Assembly: GCA_011322445.1 (NCBI GenBank)
Contig: DRMV01000018.1
Location: 1 to 54,508 of the forward strand
Length of the DNA: 54,508 nt
Source of the DNA: Chloroflexota bacterium
GTDB lineage: Bacteria > Chloroflexota > Anaerolineae > Anaerolineales > DRMV01
Reading direction: 5' to 3'
Positions 35,634 to 44,632 of this stretch are shown here, in pieces (positions within the stretch are counted from its first letter, which is position 1; every line of letters begins with the position of its first letter). The position numbers and the translations under genes are program-made. The notes under the pieces were generated by a model, which was given only the letters and a program-made list of their open reading frames with translations, had not been told where the DNA came from and ran no database searches.

Positions 35634-36734
35634 ATGCATCCTCGCCAGCGCCGCCTGCAAGCAGCATTGCAGCGCGCCCAACTGGACGCCCTCGCGCTCA
35701 ACCCCGGCCCCTCGCTGGTTTATCTCACCGGCCTGCGCTTTCACCTCATGGAACGGCCCGTGGTGGCCTTTTTCACCGCCACAGGCCAGCAGACCATCGT
35801 GCTGCCGCGGCTGGAAGCCCCCAAAGTGGCCGACCGGGGGGATATTCAGCCTTTCTTCTACGACGAAGACCCCGCCCACTGGCACGACGCCTTCCGCAGC
35901 GCGATGGAGGCCTTAGGGCTTCAGCAAGCCCGCATTGGGGTGGAACCCGACCGCCTGCGGGTGCTGGAACTGCGTTTTCTGGAAGCCGCCGCGCCCCACG
36001 CGGTTTTCCCATCGGCTGCTAAAATCATCGCAGCCCTGCGGGTGAGCAAAGACGCAGAGGAAATCGCCGCGATGGAATACGCCGTGCACATCGCGCAGGA
36101 AGCCCTCACCGCCACACTGCAGACCTTCCGCGTGGGCATGACCGAAAAAGCACTGGCCGCCGAACTGGTGGCGCAGTTGCTCCGCCACGGTTCTGAGCCA
36201 GAATTGCCCTTCCAGCCCATCGTGGCAGCAGGCCCCAACAGCGCCAACCCCCATGCCGTGCCCACCGACCGCCCCATCCAGCCCGGCGATTTACTCATCA
36301 TCGACTGGGGCGCCACCCATCAGGGTTATTTTTCCGACCTCACCCGCACGTTCGCCATCGGCGAGGTAGATGAGGAACTGGCACACATCGCGGCCATCGT
36401 GCAGCAGGCCAACGCCGCAGGGCGGGAAGCCGCCCGCCCTGGCATTCCCGCCGGCGAGGTGGACAAAGCCGCCCGCGGAGTCATCGCCGCGGCGGGCTAT
36501 GGCGGCTATTTCACCCACCGCACCGGCCACGGGCTGGGCATGGATGCCCACGAGCGACCATTCATTTTTGCCGACAATGACGAGGCACTGCGCCCCGGCA
36601 TGGTGTTCACCGTGGAGCCCGGCATCTACCTGCCCGGCCGCGGCGGTGCGCGGGTGGAAGACGATGTCGTCATCACCGCCGATGGCGCGCGCAGCCTGAG
36701 CGATTTTCCACGCGGCCTTCAGCGGCTGGGATAG
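35634..36734 (+). CDS. M24-family Xaa-Pro peptidase (PepQ/PepP-like)
   Basis: This cytoplasmic metallopeptidase cleaves bonds involving proline. The 366-residue protein has an N-terminal creatinase-like domain (about 1-130) and a pita-bread catalytic domain. All five metal ligands are visible: Asp in IDWGATHQG, Asp in FSDLTRTF, His in THRTGHGLGMDAHE, Glu in FTVEPGIY and Glu in ARVEDDVVIT. The frame is open to 35481, overlapping the previous gene; ATG 35634 with AGGAGG at 35623-35628 is the better start. A terminator follows. Confidence 0.94.
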   Translation: MHPRQRRLQAALQRAQLDALALNPGPSLVYLTGLRFHLMERPVVAFFTATGQQTIVLPRLEAPKVADRGDIQPFFYDEDPAHWHDAFRSAMEALGLQQARIGVEPDRLRVLELRFLEAAAPHAVFPSAAKIIAALRVSKDAEEIAAMEYAVHIAQEALTATLQTFRVGMTEKALAAELVAQLLRHGSEPELPFQPIVAAGPNSANPHAVPTDRPIQPGDLLIIDWGATHQGYFSDLTRTFAIGEVDEELAHIAAIVQQANAAGREAARPGIPAGEVDKAARGVIAAAGYGGYFTHRTGHGLGMDAHERPFIFADNDEALRPGMVFTVEPGIYLPGRGGARVEDDVVITADGARSLSDFPRGLQRLG

Positions 36735-36807
36735 CCGCGCATCAGCCCGCGGCGCGGCGTTTGCGCCGAACAAAGCACCACAAAACGAGCAACCACCCGC
36801 CCGCTTT

Positions 36808-36844
36808 AACCCATTGCCCTGGTCAGGCAATGGGTTTGATTTTT
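36808..36844 (+). terminator. Rho-independent terminator after the M24 peptidase gene
   Basis: AACCCATTGCC (36808-36818) pairs perfectly with 36826-36836 around a seven-base loop, followed by TGATTTTT. Confidence 0.85.
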
Positions 36845-36854
36845 CCAGAAAGCA

Positions 36855-37363
36855 TCAAAAAAAGAGGCACCAGGAACTCGCCTTCAGCAGCAACACGGCT
36901 GCCACCGCCCCCATGAAAACGCCCACCAGCAAAGGCGCCAGCGGCGGCGTGTCGGTTTCCAGCATGGCGACCTCGGGTTGCCGCGGGTCGTAGTGCACTT
37001 CCACCGTGCTGCCGGGAGCATAACGCGCTACCGCGGCTTCGGCCAAGGCTTTGTTGCTAAAAACCAACACCCCTTTAGGGCCTACCGATACCCTTCATAG
37101 GGCTTGCCCAACACACTGTAAGCGTACTTCACCACCACGAAATACACTTCAGGCCTGGATGCAAAAACGCGATGCATTCGAGAGCGAATTACCTCTACGG
37201 ACTTCTGCACCTCCGCCTCGGTAATCGTGCCCACCGCGGTGGGCCAGCGGCGGCTTGCGCTGGCTTGCCGGCAGGTGTAACCATACCACCCCACCAAAGC
37301 GATACCAAACAACGCCAGCACGCCAGCCGCCGCCTGGGCCAACCACCAGCAGGAAGTCCCCAT
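36855..37363 (-). pseudogene. Frameshifted DUF3592-like membrane protein
   Basis: Two minus-strand frames read as one protein broken by a single base. The first part (37363 to the TAG at 37082) has a membrane helix and ends VVKYAYSVLGKPYEGYR. The second (from about 37091, in the next frame) reads GPKGVLVFSNKALAEAAV, GSTVEVHYDPRQPEVAMLE and a last membrane helix, the typical end of DUF3592. Adding one G in the CGGTAG at about 37084-37089 joins them. ATG 37363 lies just after the folD stop with GGAG before it. It is either a recent pseudogene or a sequencing error; function is unknown in any case. Confidence 0.8.
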
Positions 37364-37377
37364 GGCAACGGCTCCGC

Positions 37378-38253
37378 TCAATCGACCAGCTTCGCCGCGC
37401 GCAGGGTATTTTTCAGCAGCATGGCGATGGTCATCGGCCCCACACCACCTGGCACCGGCGTGATGGCCGCGGCTATCTCTTTCACCTCCTCAAAGGCCAC
37501 ATCGCCCACCAGGCGATACCCCTTCTTCGCGGTGGGGTCTTCCACCCGGTTCACGCCAACGTCGATGACCACCGCGCCGGGCTTTACCCAATCGCCGCGC
37601 ACCATGGCCGCGCGCCCTACCGCGGCGATGAGCACGTCGGCTTCCCGCGTCACCGCAGGCAAATCGCGCGTGCGGGAATGGCACACCGTGACCGTGGCAT
37701 TACGGCGCAGGAGCAAAAGCGACACCGGCATCCCCACAATGTTGGAACGCCCCAGCACCACCGCGCGGGCGCCTTCCAGGGTGACGCCCGCCTCTTCCAA
37801 CAGCACCATGATGCCCGCGGGCGTGCAGGGCACGAACAGCGGCTCGCGGCCTTTTTGCGCCAGGCGGCCAATGTTGAGGGGGTGGAAGCCGTCTACATCC
37901 TTTTCCAGCCGGATACGCCCTAACACCTTTTCCTCATCCAGCCCGGCGGGCAGGGGGAGTTGCACCAAAATGCCGTGGATTGCAGGGTCGGCATTCAGAC
38001 GTTCCACCAGGGCTTCGACTTCCTCTTGCGAGGCATCGGCGGGAAGTTCGTAGCCAAAGGAGTTGATGCCCACCTGTTCACAGGCTTTGTGCTTCATACG
38101 GACATAGATTTGGGAAGCCGGGTTGTCGCCCACCAGCACGGTCGCCAGGCCGGGGCGGGGCAGGCCGTTTCCCACACGTTGCTGCACTTCCGCGGCAATC
38201 TGCGCCCGAATGCGCTCGGCAACGGCCTTTCCGTCGATGATTTTCGCAGTCAT
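37378..38253 (-). CDS. folD: Methylenetetrahydrofolate dehydrogenase / methenyltetrahydrofolate cyclohydrolase
   Basis: FolD interconverts 5,10-methylene-, 5,10-methenyl- and 10-formyl-THF using NADP. The 291-residue product has the family motifs: catalytic Lys in YVRMKHKACEQ, QLPLPAGLD, DVDGFHPLNIGRL, the dinucleotide loop GRSNIVGMP and PGGVGPMTIAML. It ends an operon that begins with formate-THF ligase, which makes its substrate 10-formyl-THF. Its start overlaps the cinA-like stop (ATGA) with GGAGG upstream. Confidence 0.97.
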   Translation of the reverse strand: MTAKIIDGKAVAERIRAQIAAEVQQRVGNGLPRPGLATVLVGDNPASQIYVRMKHKACEQVGINSFGYELPADASQEEVEALVERLNADPAIHGILVQLPLPAGLDEEKVLGRIRLEKDVDGFHPLNIGRLAQKGREPLFVPCTPAGIMVLLEEAGVTLEGARAVVLGRSNIVGMPVSLLLLRRNATVTVCHSRTRDLPAVTREADVLIAAVGRAAMVRGDWVKPGAVVIDVGVNRVEDPTAKKGYRLVGDVAFEEVKEIAAAITPVPGGVGPMTIAMLLKNTLRAAKLVD

Positions 38254-39413
38254 GGGGTGTCCTCCATCTCAAGCAAACGGCGGCGCAGCAAGTTGAGCAC
38301 CATGTTGGTAGCCCAGTTAGGCGCCATTTGGGGCGGACCGCCGAAGTGGAATTCGCGCAATTCATCGCCTTCCGGGCGCGCCAGCACCACGTGGCAGCGA
38401 TTGGCGCCCTCGGCTGGGAACAAACTGACGCCCACCGCCCAATCGGCCTCGCGCACATCACAACATGCCCGCGTGCGGGTCGCCAAAACCTCCGGCGAAA
38501 GCGGGTCGGCTTCCATTTTGCCGCCCAGGAACCCCGCGACGTGCCCCACCCGCTGAAGCAACAATCCTCCCAACCCGGCTTCCAACACCGTAAAGGTCAA
38601 GCCGAGTGCGGCAAACTGCTTCGAGAGCACGCTTTCCAGCGTTTCGCCATCTGCGCCGTAAATGCGGGTGCCGAGGCGGCGACGCAGTTCGGCTTCCACC
38701 TCGGCAATCATCTCCTGCGCGACTTCTTCGCTTTCGGCCTTGGCCGTGATGCGGATATCTACTTGGCCGGGGTGGGCGAGCAGCCCCACGGTGGGGTTGC
38801 TCAGGCGCTCCAGGTCGCCGATTTGCTCATCGAGCGCGCTTTCGGGCATCCCCGCGGTGTGCAGCACGCGGGCAAGGATGACACCGCGCAGGTTGAAGCG
38901 CCGCTGCAAATAGGGCAGCACTTCGTGGGTGAAAAGGTATTCCATTTCGCGCGGCACGCCGGGCAGGGAAATCACCACGCCGTCGGGGGTTTCCACCGCG
39001 AAGGCAGGTGCAGTGCCCACGGGGTTGTGAATGGCCTGCGCGCCCTGAGGAATGAACGCCTGCCGCCGGTTGTTTTCGGTGGGCTGGCGGCCATATTGGG
39101 CAAAGCGCTCCTGAATGGCCTTCCACAGTTCGGGGCGGAATTCCAGCGGCACGCCCACCGCGTCGGCCACAGCCTGGCGGGTGGGGTCGTCCACTGTGGG
39201 GCCAAGGCCGCCGGTGGTAATCACGATGTCGGCGCGGTCGAGGGCTTCCCGCACGGCCTGGGCAATGCGCGCCGCGTTGTCGCCCACGGTGGTGGTGCGG
39301 TAAAGGTCAATGCCTGCGTCGCGCAAGCGGCGGGCGATGTAGCGGCTGTTGGTGTCGACAATTTCGCCCAGCAACAACTCGGTTCCGATGGTGAGAATCT
39401 CAGCACTTGGCAT
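38250..39413 (-). CDS. CinA-like protein with degenerate C-terminal deamidase domain
   Basis: CinA proteins join an N-terminal molybdopterin-binding-like/COG1058 domain to a C-terminal nicotinamide-mononucleotide deamidase (PncC). Here the N-terminal half is typical (EILTIGTELLLGEIVDTNSRY, TTGGLGPTVDD, LPGVPREMEYLF). In the C-terminal domain the usual ESCTGG active-site sequence reads EAGLGG, so the catalytic Ser is missing, and the domain is shortened. The frame is open to 39476, but the extra codons lie in a TAGTC-type repeat; ATG 39413 starts the conserved MPSAEILTIG. It overlaps folD by four bases. Deamidase activity is unlikely. Confidence 0.9.
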   Translation of the reverse strand: MPSAEILTIGTELLLGEIVDTNSRYIARRLRDAGIDLYRTTTVGDNAARIAQAVREALDRADIVITTGGLGPTVDDPTRQAVADAVGVPLEFRPELWKAIQERFAQYGRQPTENNRRQAFIPQGAQAIHNPVGTAPAFAVETPDGVVISLPGVPREMEYLFTHEVLPYLQRRFNLRGVILARVLHTAGMPESALDEQIGDLERLSNPTVGLLAHPGQVDIRITAKAESEEVAQEMIAEVEAELRRRLGTRIYGADGETLESVLSKQFAALGLTFTVLEAGLGGLLLQRVGHVAGFLGGKMEADPLSPEVLATRTRACCDVREADWAVGVSLFPAEGANRCHVVLARPEGDELREFHFGGPPQMAPNWATNMVLNLLRRRLLEMEDTP

Positions 39414-39429
39414 AAAAACTCGCTTTGGG

Positions 39430-39470
39430 GTAGTCGGGTAGTCAGACAGTCTGGTAGTCAGATGGTCGGG
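39430..39470. repeat. TAGTCAGATGGTC-type repeat before the cinA-like gene
   Basis: GGTAGTCGGGTAGTCAGACA and CTGGTAGTCAGATGGTC are near copies of each other. They match the repeat family in the metH leader at 18666-18765. The block lies between the FAD oxidoreductase stop and the cinA-like start. Confidence 0.6.
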
Positions 39471-39472
39471 GG

Positions 39473-40627
39473 TCAAACGACGTTGTATTCCTCGATGAGG
39501 CGGCCTTCGGTGAAGCGGGCGAGGTCGAGGGTGGAGACGTCGACCGTTTTAGCCTGGCCGTCGAGGATGATTTCGGTCATCAGTTTGCCCGCCACCGGGC
39601 CATGCATGAAGCCGTGGCCGGAGAAACCGGCGCAAACGTAGAAGCCTTCCACCGGCGTTTTGCCGAAAATCGGGTGCGCGTCGGGGGTGACTTCGTAGAG
39701 GCCCGCCACCCGGGAAACCGCGCCGGCGCGTTCCAGCAGCGGGAAGCGCTCGATGGCGGCCTCCATGTGCACCAGTTCCCAATCGGGGTCCACGACCTGG
39801 CTGAAGCCGGGTTTTTCGTTGGGGTTGGACATGCCAGTCAGCAGCCCCTCGCCCTCGGGGTGGAAGTAGAGGCTTTGGGCAAAGTCAATCACAAAGGGGA
39901 AGTCGGGCGGCAGTTCCAGCGGGGTGGTGGTGAGCCACTGGCGGCGGATGGGGTCAATGGGGATCTCCACACCCGCCATTTTGCCGACAAGGCCGGCCCA
40001 CGGCCCGGCCGCGTTGACCACGATGGGCGTGGCAATGGTGCCGCGGTTGGTTTCCACGCCCACGACCTTGCCGCCTTCCACTTGAATGCCGGTCACTTCC
40101 ACATCGGTGAGGGTCTTTGCCCCCAACTGCCGCGCCCGCTGGGTATAGCCCATGACCACGCCGTTGGGGTCCACCAGGCCGTCTTTGGGGTTGAAGGTCG
40201 CGGCCAGTGCATCGTCCCAGCGCATCATCGGCAGGCGCTTGCGGACGTCGTCGCCGCTCCACCATTCGGTGTTCACGCCCAGGCGGTGCTGCAGGGCAAC
40301 CACTTCCTTGAAGGTGGCGACGTCTCTTTCGTTGGTGAGCACGAAAAGGTAGCCAATTTGGCGGTAGTCAATGGGGTAGCCGATCTCCTCGGGGAAGCGT
40401 TCCAGCATGGGCAGGCTTTCCAGCGAAAGGCGGATGTTGATTTCGGTGGAAAACTGGTAACGCACGCCGCCTGCGCAGCGCCCCGTTGCGCCGAGGCCGA
40501 AAAACGATTCCTTTTCCAGCAGCACAACGCCTTTCTGGCCGCGCGCCGCGAGGTGATAGGCAATGCTCGCGCCCATCACCCCGCCGCCAACGATGACGAT
40601 TTCGGCAGTTTTTGGGAAGTCGGTCAT
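39473..40627 (-). CDS. FAD-dependent oxidoreductase, DAO / sarcosine-oxidase beta family
   Basis: Members of this family oxidise amino or methylamino groups of small amino acids such as sarcosine, glycine, proline or dimethylglycine. The 384-residue product begins with the FAD-binding loop IVIVGGGVMGASIAYHL, continues with RCAGGVRYQFSTE, and ends with the conserved DAHPIFGKTPVEGFYVCAGF and HGFMHGP. ATG 40627 has GGAGG upstream; the open frame extends only four residues more. In an operon with formate-THF ligase and FolD a role in feeding one-carbon units from methylated amino acids is reasonable, but the substrate is not known. Confidence 0.92.
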   Translation of the reverse strand: MTDFPKTAEIVIVGGGVMGASIAYHLAARGQKGVVLLEKESFFGLGATGRCAGGVRYQFSTEINIRLSLESLPMLERFPEEIGYPIDYRQIGYLFVLTNERDVATFKEVVALQHRLGVNTEWWSGDDVRKRLPMMRWDDALAATFNPKDGLVDPNGVVMGYTQRARQLGAKTLTDVEVTGIQVEGGKVVGVETNRGTIATPIVVNAAGPWAGLVGKMAGVEIPIDPIRRQWLTTTPLELPPDFPFVIDFAQSLYFHPEGEGLLTGMSNPNEKPGFSQVVDPDWELVHMEAAIERFPLLERAGAVSRVAGLYEVTPDAHPIFGKTPVEGFYVCAGFSGHGFMHGPVAGKLMTEIILDGQAKTVDVSTLDLARFTEGRLIEEYNVV

Positions 40628-40709
40628 GGAAGCCTCCAAGGGAAATTAAGAGTTGCGAGTTGTGAAAACGCCGATGCACCGGACACCGGAACACTTGACA
40701 CTAAGACAC

Positions 40710-41699
40710 TTAAAACGCCACTTCCTTCCCCAATCCTTGCGCTTTTGCGTTTCGCAGCGCGACTTGAGAAGCCATGGCATCCTGCACGGCCACGCCTACG
40801 GACTTGAAGAAGGTGATTTGGGCTTCGCTGGTGCGTCCGGGCTTGCGCCCCAGCAGAATTTCGCCCAGTTCGGCGTGGATGTGATCAGCGGTGATGATGC
40901 CCGCTTCAATGGGCTGAATCAGGTCGCCGGCTTCGGCCAACACGGCTTCGCGGGAATCCACCACCACCAGCGCCCGGGCCACGGTTTCGGGCGGCACCTC
41001 GGCCATTTCGGGGGTATAGGCGCCGATGCCGTTGATGTGCACGCCGGGTTTGAGGTCGGCGTCATCAAAAACGGGCCGGGTGGCGATGGTCGCGGTGCAG
41101 ATGACGTCCGCGTCGCGCACGGCTTCCGCAGGGGTGGAAGCCACGCGCACATCGCGCGGCACGGGGCCAAAACCGGCCATTTCCGCGGTAAAGGCCTCGG
41201 CGCGCTCGCGGCTGACGTCGTACACCCACACGGTCTCGATAGGGCGCACGGTGCACACGGCTTCGGCCTGGGTGCGCCCCTGGGTGCCCGCGCCGAACAC
41301 GGCAAGCACGCGGCTTTCGGGGCGGGCAAGCACATCGGTGGCTGCGCCCGAGGCCGCCCCCGTGCGCAGGGCCGTCAGCGTGCCGCCCTCCAGTAGCGCG
41401 AGGGGGCGGCCGGTGTCGGGTTCCAGCACCAGCACCGCGGCGTAAATCGTGGGCATCTCGCGCTCAGGGTTGTGGGGGAAGACCGACACCACCTTGACGG
41501 TGAGGGCTTCTTCGGCCTTTCCGCCGACATAGGCCGGCATAAACAAACTCACGCCCTCGTGCGGCGCGACGGGCAGCGAAAGGCGCAGGGGCACCTCGGC
41601 TTCCCCCGCTGAGAGCGCGCGGTAGGCCGCTTTGACGGCTTCAATGGCAGCAGACATGGGAAGGGCTTGGCGGACTTCTTCGGCGGTCAAAATGAGCAT
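40710..41699 (-). CDS. Ornithine cyclodeaminase / mu-crystallin family protein
   Basis: The family includes ornithine cyclodeaminase, alanine dehydrogenase of archaeal type and ketimine reductases, all NAD(P)-dependent. The 329-residue product starts [15 protein letters not shown], has the Rossmann loop [15 protein letters not shown] near residues 130-145, and [17 protein letters not shown]. The frame is open to 41738; ATG 41699 opens the conserved region and has GGGAG upstream. With the neighbouring FAD enzyme it could reduce or deaminate an imino acid, but this is inference. Confidence 0.92.
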   Translation of the reverse strand: MLILTAEEVRQALPMSAAIEAVKAAYRALSAGEAEVPLRLSLPVAPHEGVSLFMPAYVGGKAEEALTVKVVSVFPHNPEREMPTIYAAVLVLEPDTGRPLALLEGGTLTALRTGAASGAATDVLARPESRVLAVFGAGTQGRTQAEAVCTVRPIETVWVYDVSRERAEAFTAEMAGFGPVPRDVRVASTPAEAVRDADVICTATIATRPVFDDADLKPGVHINGIGAYTPEMAEVPPETVARALVVVDSREAVLAEAGDLIQPIEAGIITADHIHAELGEILLGRKPGRTSEAQITFFKSVGVAVQDAMASQVALRNAKAQGLGKEVAF

Positions 41700-41716
41700 A
41701 GGCTTTCTCCCAACAG

Positions 41717-42559
41717 TTACGGGGTGGCGCCCCCCCACGGCCGGTCAGCCAACCGGTTGAGGATGGCAAAAGTGCCTGCCAGGCTGGTTTCCGGGTCGGC
41801 CAGGCCAAGGGCCAGGGCTCGGTCACACAAGGCTTCGAAGGCATAAGCATCCCACCAGTTGGAATGCATCAACGCGATATCGCCGCGGTGCAACGAGTCG
41901 GTAGACTGCTTGATGGCCGTCACAATTTTGCCGAACAGCGGCTGCTTGAGGGCTTCCTCCGGGCGGTCGATGGCATGATACTCGGTGAGGAGCGCGCCGT
42001 CATCCCATGTCCAATCAACCAGTTTGTAGCCCAGGCTGGTGACCACCCGGTGCACCCGCGGCGTATTTTTGCCCGCGCCAAAAGGAATGCGGAAATAGGG
42101 AAAACGGTCTTTCATCATCCGCAGGTAGTCGGTGCCCAGGGCGTTGGCCAGCGCCTTTTCCCAGTTCAGCAGTTCCTCGGCGATTTGTTTGTCGTCCAGA
42201 TGGGTAAAATACGGGTGGGAATACGAGTGATTGCCGATGATGCAGCCGTTTTCCACCAGCACTTCCAGCAGGTTTTCGCCGTCGAGGTCGGCAAGGATGT
42301 GCAACATGCGCCCCATGGGGAAAAAGGCAATCGGGCACTTCTTGCGGCGAATGACGGCGGCAATGCGGGAAAACGTCTCCGAATAGCCATCGTCCACGCT
42401 GAGCAGCACGCCAAAGCGCGGGTCAATGGTGCGGATGTGATACACGCCTTCCGGCAATCCGCCAGCCGCAGCGCGCGCCGTCAGCCGCGGCCGGGGAGCA
42501 ACCACAGCCGCCGCGCCCAGGGCGCTTAGTTTGAGAAAGTCTCGGCGGGAAAGGGGCAT
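41717..42559 (-). CDS. Tat-exported polysaccharide deacetylase (NodB-like)
   Basis: NodB-domain enzymes remove N- or O-acetyl groups from sugars in cell-wall or capsular polymers. The 280-residue product starts with a twin-arginine signal (SRRDFLKLSALGAAAVVA), so it should be exported folded. The catalytic motifs are present in near-standard form: SVDDGY with the Asp pair, NHSYSHPYF with the metal His residues, and FRIPFGA. It sits oddly between formate-THF ligase and the cyclodeaminase-like gene, only 17 bases from the latter, so it is co-transcribed but functionally unrelated as far as I can see. Confidence 0.9.
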   Translation of the reverse strand: MPLSRRDFLKLSALGAAAVVAPRPRLTARAAAGGLPEGVYHIRTIDPRFGVLLSVDDGYSETFSRIAAVIRRKKCPIAFFPMGRMLHILADLDGENLLEVLVENGCIIGNHSYSHPYFTHLDDKQIAEELLNWEKALANALGTDYLRMMKDRFPYFRIPFGAGKNTPRVHRVVTSLGYKLVDWTWDDGALLTEYHAIDRPEEALKQPLFGKIVTAIKQSTDSLHRGDIALMHSNWWDAYAFEALCDRALALGLADPETSLAGTFAILNRLADRPWGGATP

Positions 42560-42593
42560 ATTGCCTCCGAAATGAGATAAACCCGGTGGGCAA

Positions 42594-44501
42594 TCACGAC
42601 AGCCCCACGACTTTACCGGTCTCCAGATCGATATCCACGTTCAGGAAAGCCGGGCGGGTGGGCAAGCCGGGCATGGTGCGCATTTTGCCCACTAAGGGGT
42701 AGAGGAAGCCCGCGCCCGCCGAAAGGCGAATGTCGCGAATCGGCACCCGGAAGCCACGCGGCGCGCCCTTCAGCGCGGGGTCGTGGCTGATGCTGAGATG
42801 GGTTTTCGCCATGCAAATGGGCAGGTGGGCGTAGCCCAGGCGGGTATATTCCGCAATGCGCTCTTCAGCCAGGGGTTCGTAATCCACCCCGTCGGCGCCG
42901 TAAACCTCGCGGCAAATGGTCTCGATTTTCTCTTTGATGGAAGTCTCGAGGTTGTAAAGGAAGCGGAAGTCGGAAGGCTGTTCGGCAGCCCGCATCACGG
43001 CCTGCGCCAGAGCCACCGCGCCTTCGCCGCCTTTTTCCCAGTGCTCGGCCACCACTGCATCGAACGCGCCGAATTCCAGTGCCGCCTGCCGCACGGTTTC
43101 CAGTTCGGCAGGGGTGTCGGTGGGGAAGCGGTTGACCGCCACCACCACCGGCACGCCGTATTTGCGCGCCACGGTGATATGATGCTGCAAATTGACCAGT
43201 CCCTTGCGCAGCAGGTCGAGGTTTTCCTGGGTGTATGCCGGGTCGAGGGGCTTGCCCGCCACCACTTTGGGACCGCCGCCATGCATCTTCAGCGCCCGCA
43301 CGGTGGCAACCATCACCACCGCGTCGGGCACCAGACCAGAATAGCGGCACTTGATGTCGAAGAACTTTTCCATGCCGATATCCGCGCCGAAGCCCGATTC
43401 GGTCACGACGTAGCCATCGGGGCCGACCAGTTTGAGGGCGATGAGGTCGGCGATAATGGAACTGTTGCCATGGGCGATGTTGGCAAAGGGCCCGGCGTGC
43501 ACGAAAACCGGCGTGCCTTCCAGGGTCTGCATCAGGGTGGGCTTAATGGCATCTTTCATCAGCACGGCCAAAGCCCCGGCTACGCCCAAATCCTCAGCAG
43601 TAATGGGTTCCCCGTCGCGGCTCAGGGCCACGACCATGCGCCCTAAGCGGGCGCGCATGTCGGCCAGGCTGGTGGTGAGCGCCAGAATCGCCATGATTTC
43701 GCTGGCCACGCTGATGTCGAAGCCGGTGCGGCGGGTAAAGCCCTTTTCGTCGGGGCCGAGGCCGATTTCGATTTCCCGCAACAGGCGGTCGTTGGTGTCG
43801 ATCACCCGTCGCCAGGTGATGGTCTCAGGGTCGATGTCCAGCCGCACCAGGCGGCGCCGTTGCTCAGGGGTCAGGTTGTCCAGGTCGTCTTCGGTGATGC
43901 CCAGTTTCGCCATGCGGTAGCGTAGGCCGCGCGCGACCTGGCGTTTACCGTTCTTGACGGGGAACAGGCGGCGGAACAGGGCTTCGTCGCTCTGCCGCCA
44001 TTCATGGAACATGCGGGTGTCCAGCGCGGCGGCGAGCAGGTTGTTGGCCGCGGTCACCGCGTGGATGTCGCCGGTGAGGTGCAGGTTGAAGTCTTCCATC
44101 GGGATGACCTGCGAATAGCCCCCACCGGCTGCGCCGCCTTTGATGCCAAAAGTCGGGCCCTGGCTGGGCTGGCGGATGCAGGTAAACACCTTTTGCCCCA
44201 AATGCGCGCCGAGGGCCTGGCTCAACCCCACCGTGGTGGTGGTTTTCCCTTCGCCGAGGGGTGTGGGGGTGATGGCCGTAACATCAATGTACTTGCCGTT
44301 GGGCGCGTCGGCCAGGCGTTCCAGCACGCTCAGGCTAACCTTGGCCTTGTAAGGGCCATAGCGTTCCAGTTCGTCGGGCAGGATGCCGGTTTCTTCGGCA
44401 ACCTGGGCGATGGGCTTGAGGGTGGCTTCCTGGGCAATTTCGATGTCGGGCGGCACCGGGAAACGTCGTTTGAGGGGAGTAGGGGTAATTTTGGCAGACA
44501 C
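42594..44501 (-). CDS. fhs: Formate--tetrahydrofolate ligase, eukaryote-type long form
   Basis: The enzyme joins formate to THF with ATP to give 10-formyl-THF. The product from GTG 44501 has 635 residues, longer than the 555-560 of common bacterial forms. The P-loop [19 protein letters not shown] and [20 protein letters not shown] are canonical. A stretch of about 70 residues with [19 protein letters not shown], and the end [15 protein letters not shown] with [16 protein letters not shown], closely match the ligase domain of animal C1-THF synthase as I recall it. GTG 44501 has TGAGG before it; the frame is open to ATG 44540, which lacks a good site. It is first in a one-carbon operon ending with folD. 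Confidence 0.95.
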   Translation of the reverse strand: MSAKITPTPLKRRFPVPPDIEIAQEATLKPIAQVAEETGILPDELERYGPYKAKVSLSVLERLADAPNGKYIDVTAITPTPLGEGKTTTTVGLSQALGAHLGQKVFTCIRQPSQGPTFGIKGGAAGGGYSQVIPMEDFNLHLTGDIHAVTAANNLLAAALDTRMFHEWRQSDEALFRRLFPVKNGKRQVARGLRYRMAKLGITEDDLDNLTPEQRRRLVRLDIDPETITWRRVIDTNDRLLREIEIGLGPDEKGFTRRTGFDISVASEIMAILALTTSLADMRARLGRMVVALSRDGEPITAEDLGVAGALAVLMKDAIKPTLMQTLEGTPVFVHAGPFANIAHGNSSIIADLIALKLVGPDGYVVTESGFGADIGMEKFFDIKCRYSGLVPDAVVMVATVRALKMHGGGPKVVAGKPLDPAYTQENLDLLRKGLVNLQHHITVARKYGVPVVVAVNRFPTDTPAELETVRQAALEFGAFDAVVAEHWEKGGEGAVALAQAVMRAAEQPSDFRFLYNLETSIKEKIETICREVYGADGVDYEPLAEERIAEYTRLGYAHLPICMAKTHLSISHDPALKGAPRGFRVPIRDIRLSAGAGFLYPLVGKMRTMPGLPTRPAFLNVDIDLETGKVVGLS

Positions 44502-44570
44502 GACAACCTCACAGGAGGGGAAAGCGAATACGCGCTTCAATTATAGCCTGCTTTGGGCAGGGTGGGAGAG

Positions 44571-44604
44571 GAAAAGAAAAAGCGCGACGAGAAAGTCGCG
44601 CTTT
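44571..44604 (-). terminator. Terminator of the mevalonate (di)phosphate decarboxylase gene
   Basis: On the minus strand AAAGCGCGAC (plus 44595-44604) pairs perfectly with plus 44579-44588 around a six-base loop, followed by TTCTTTTC. It lies 28 bases after the decarboxylase stop and just upstream of the fhs operon. Confidence 0.85.
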
Positions 44605-44632
44605 GGGTGCAAAAAGAAGCATGGCAGCAGGT

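Noticed and set aside
37082-37381. Two separate small membrane proteins instead of one frameshifted gene
   Set aside because: Together the two pieces give one DUF3592-like protein after a single-base correction, and the second piece has no own ribosome binding site.
44540-44545. TATAAT upstream of fhs as a promoter
   Set aside because: The sequence 17 bases upstream (CTCCCA) does not resemble a -35. It may still be used, but I cannot support it.
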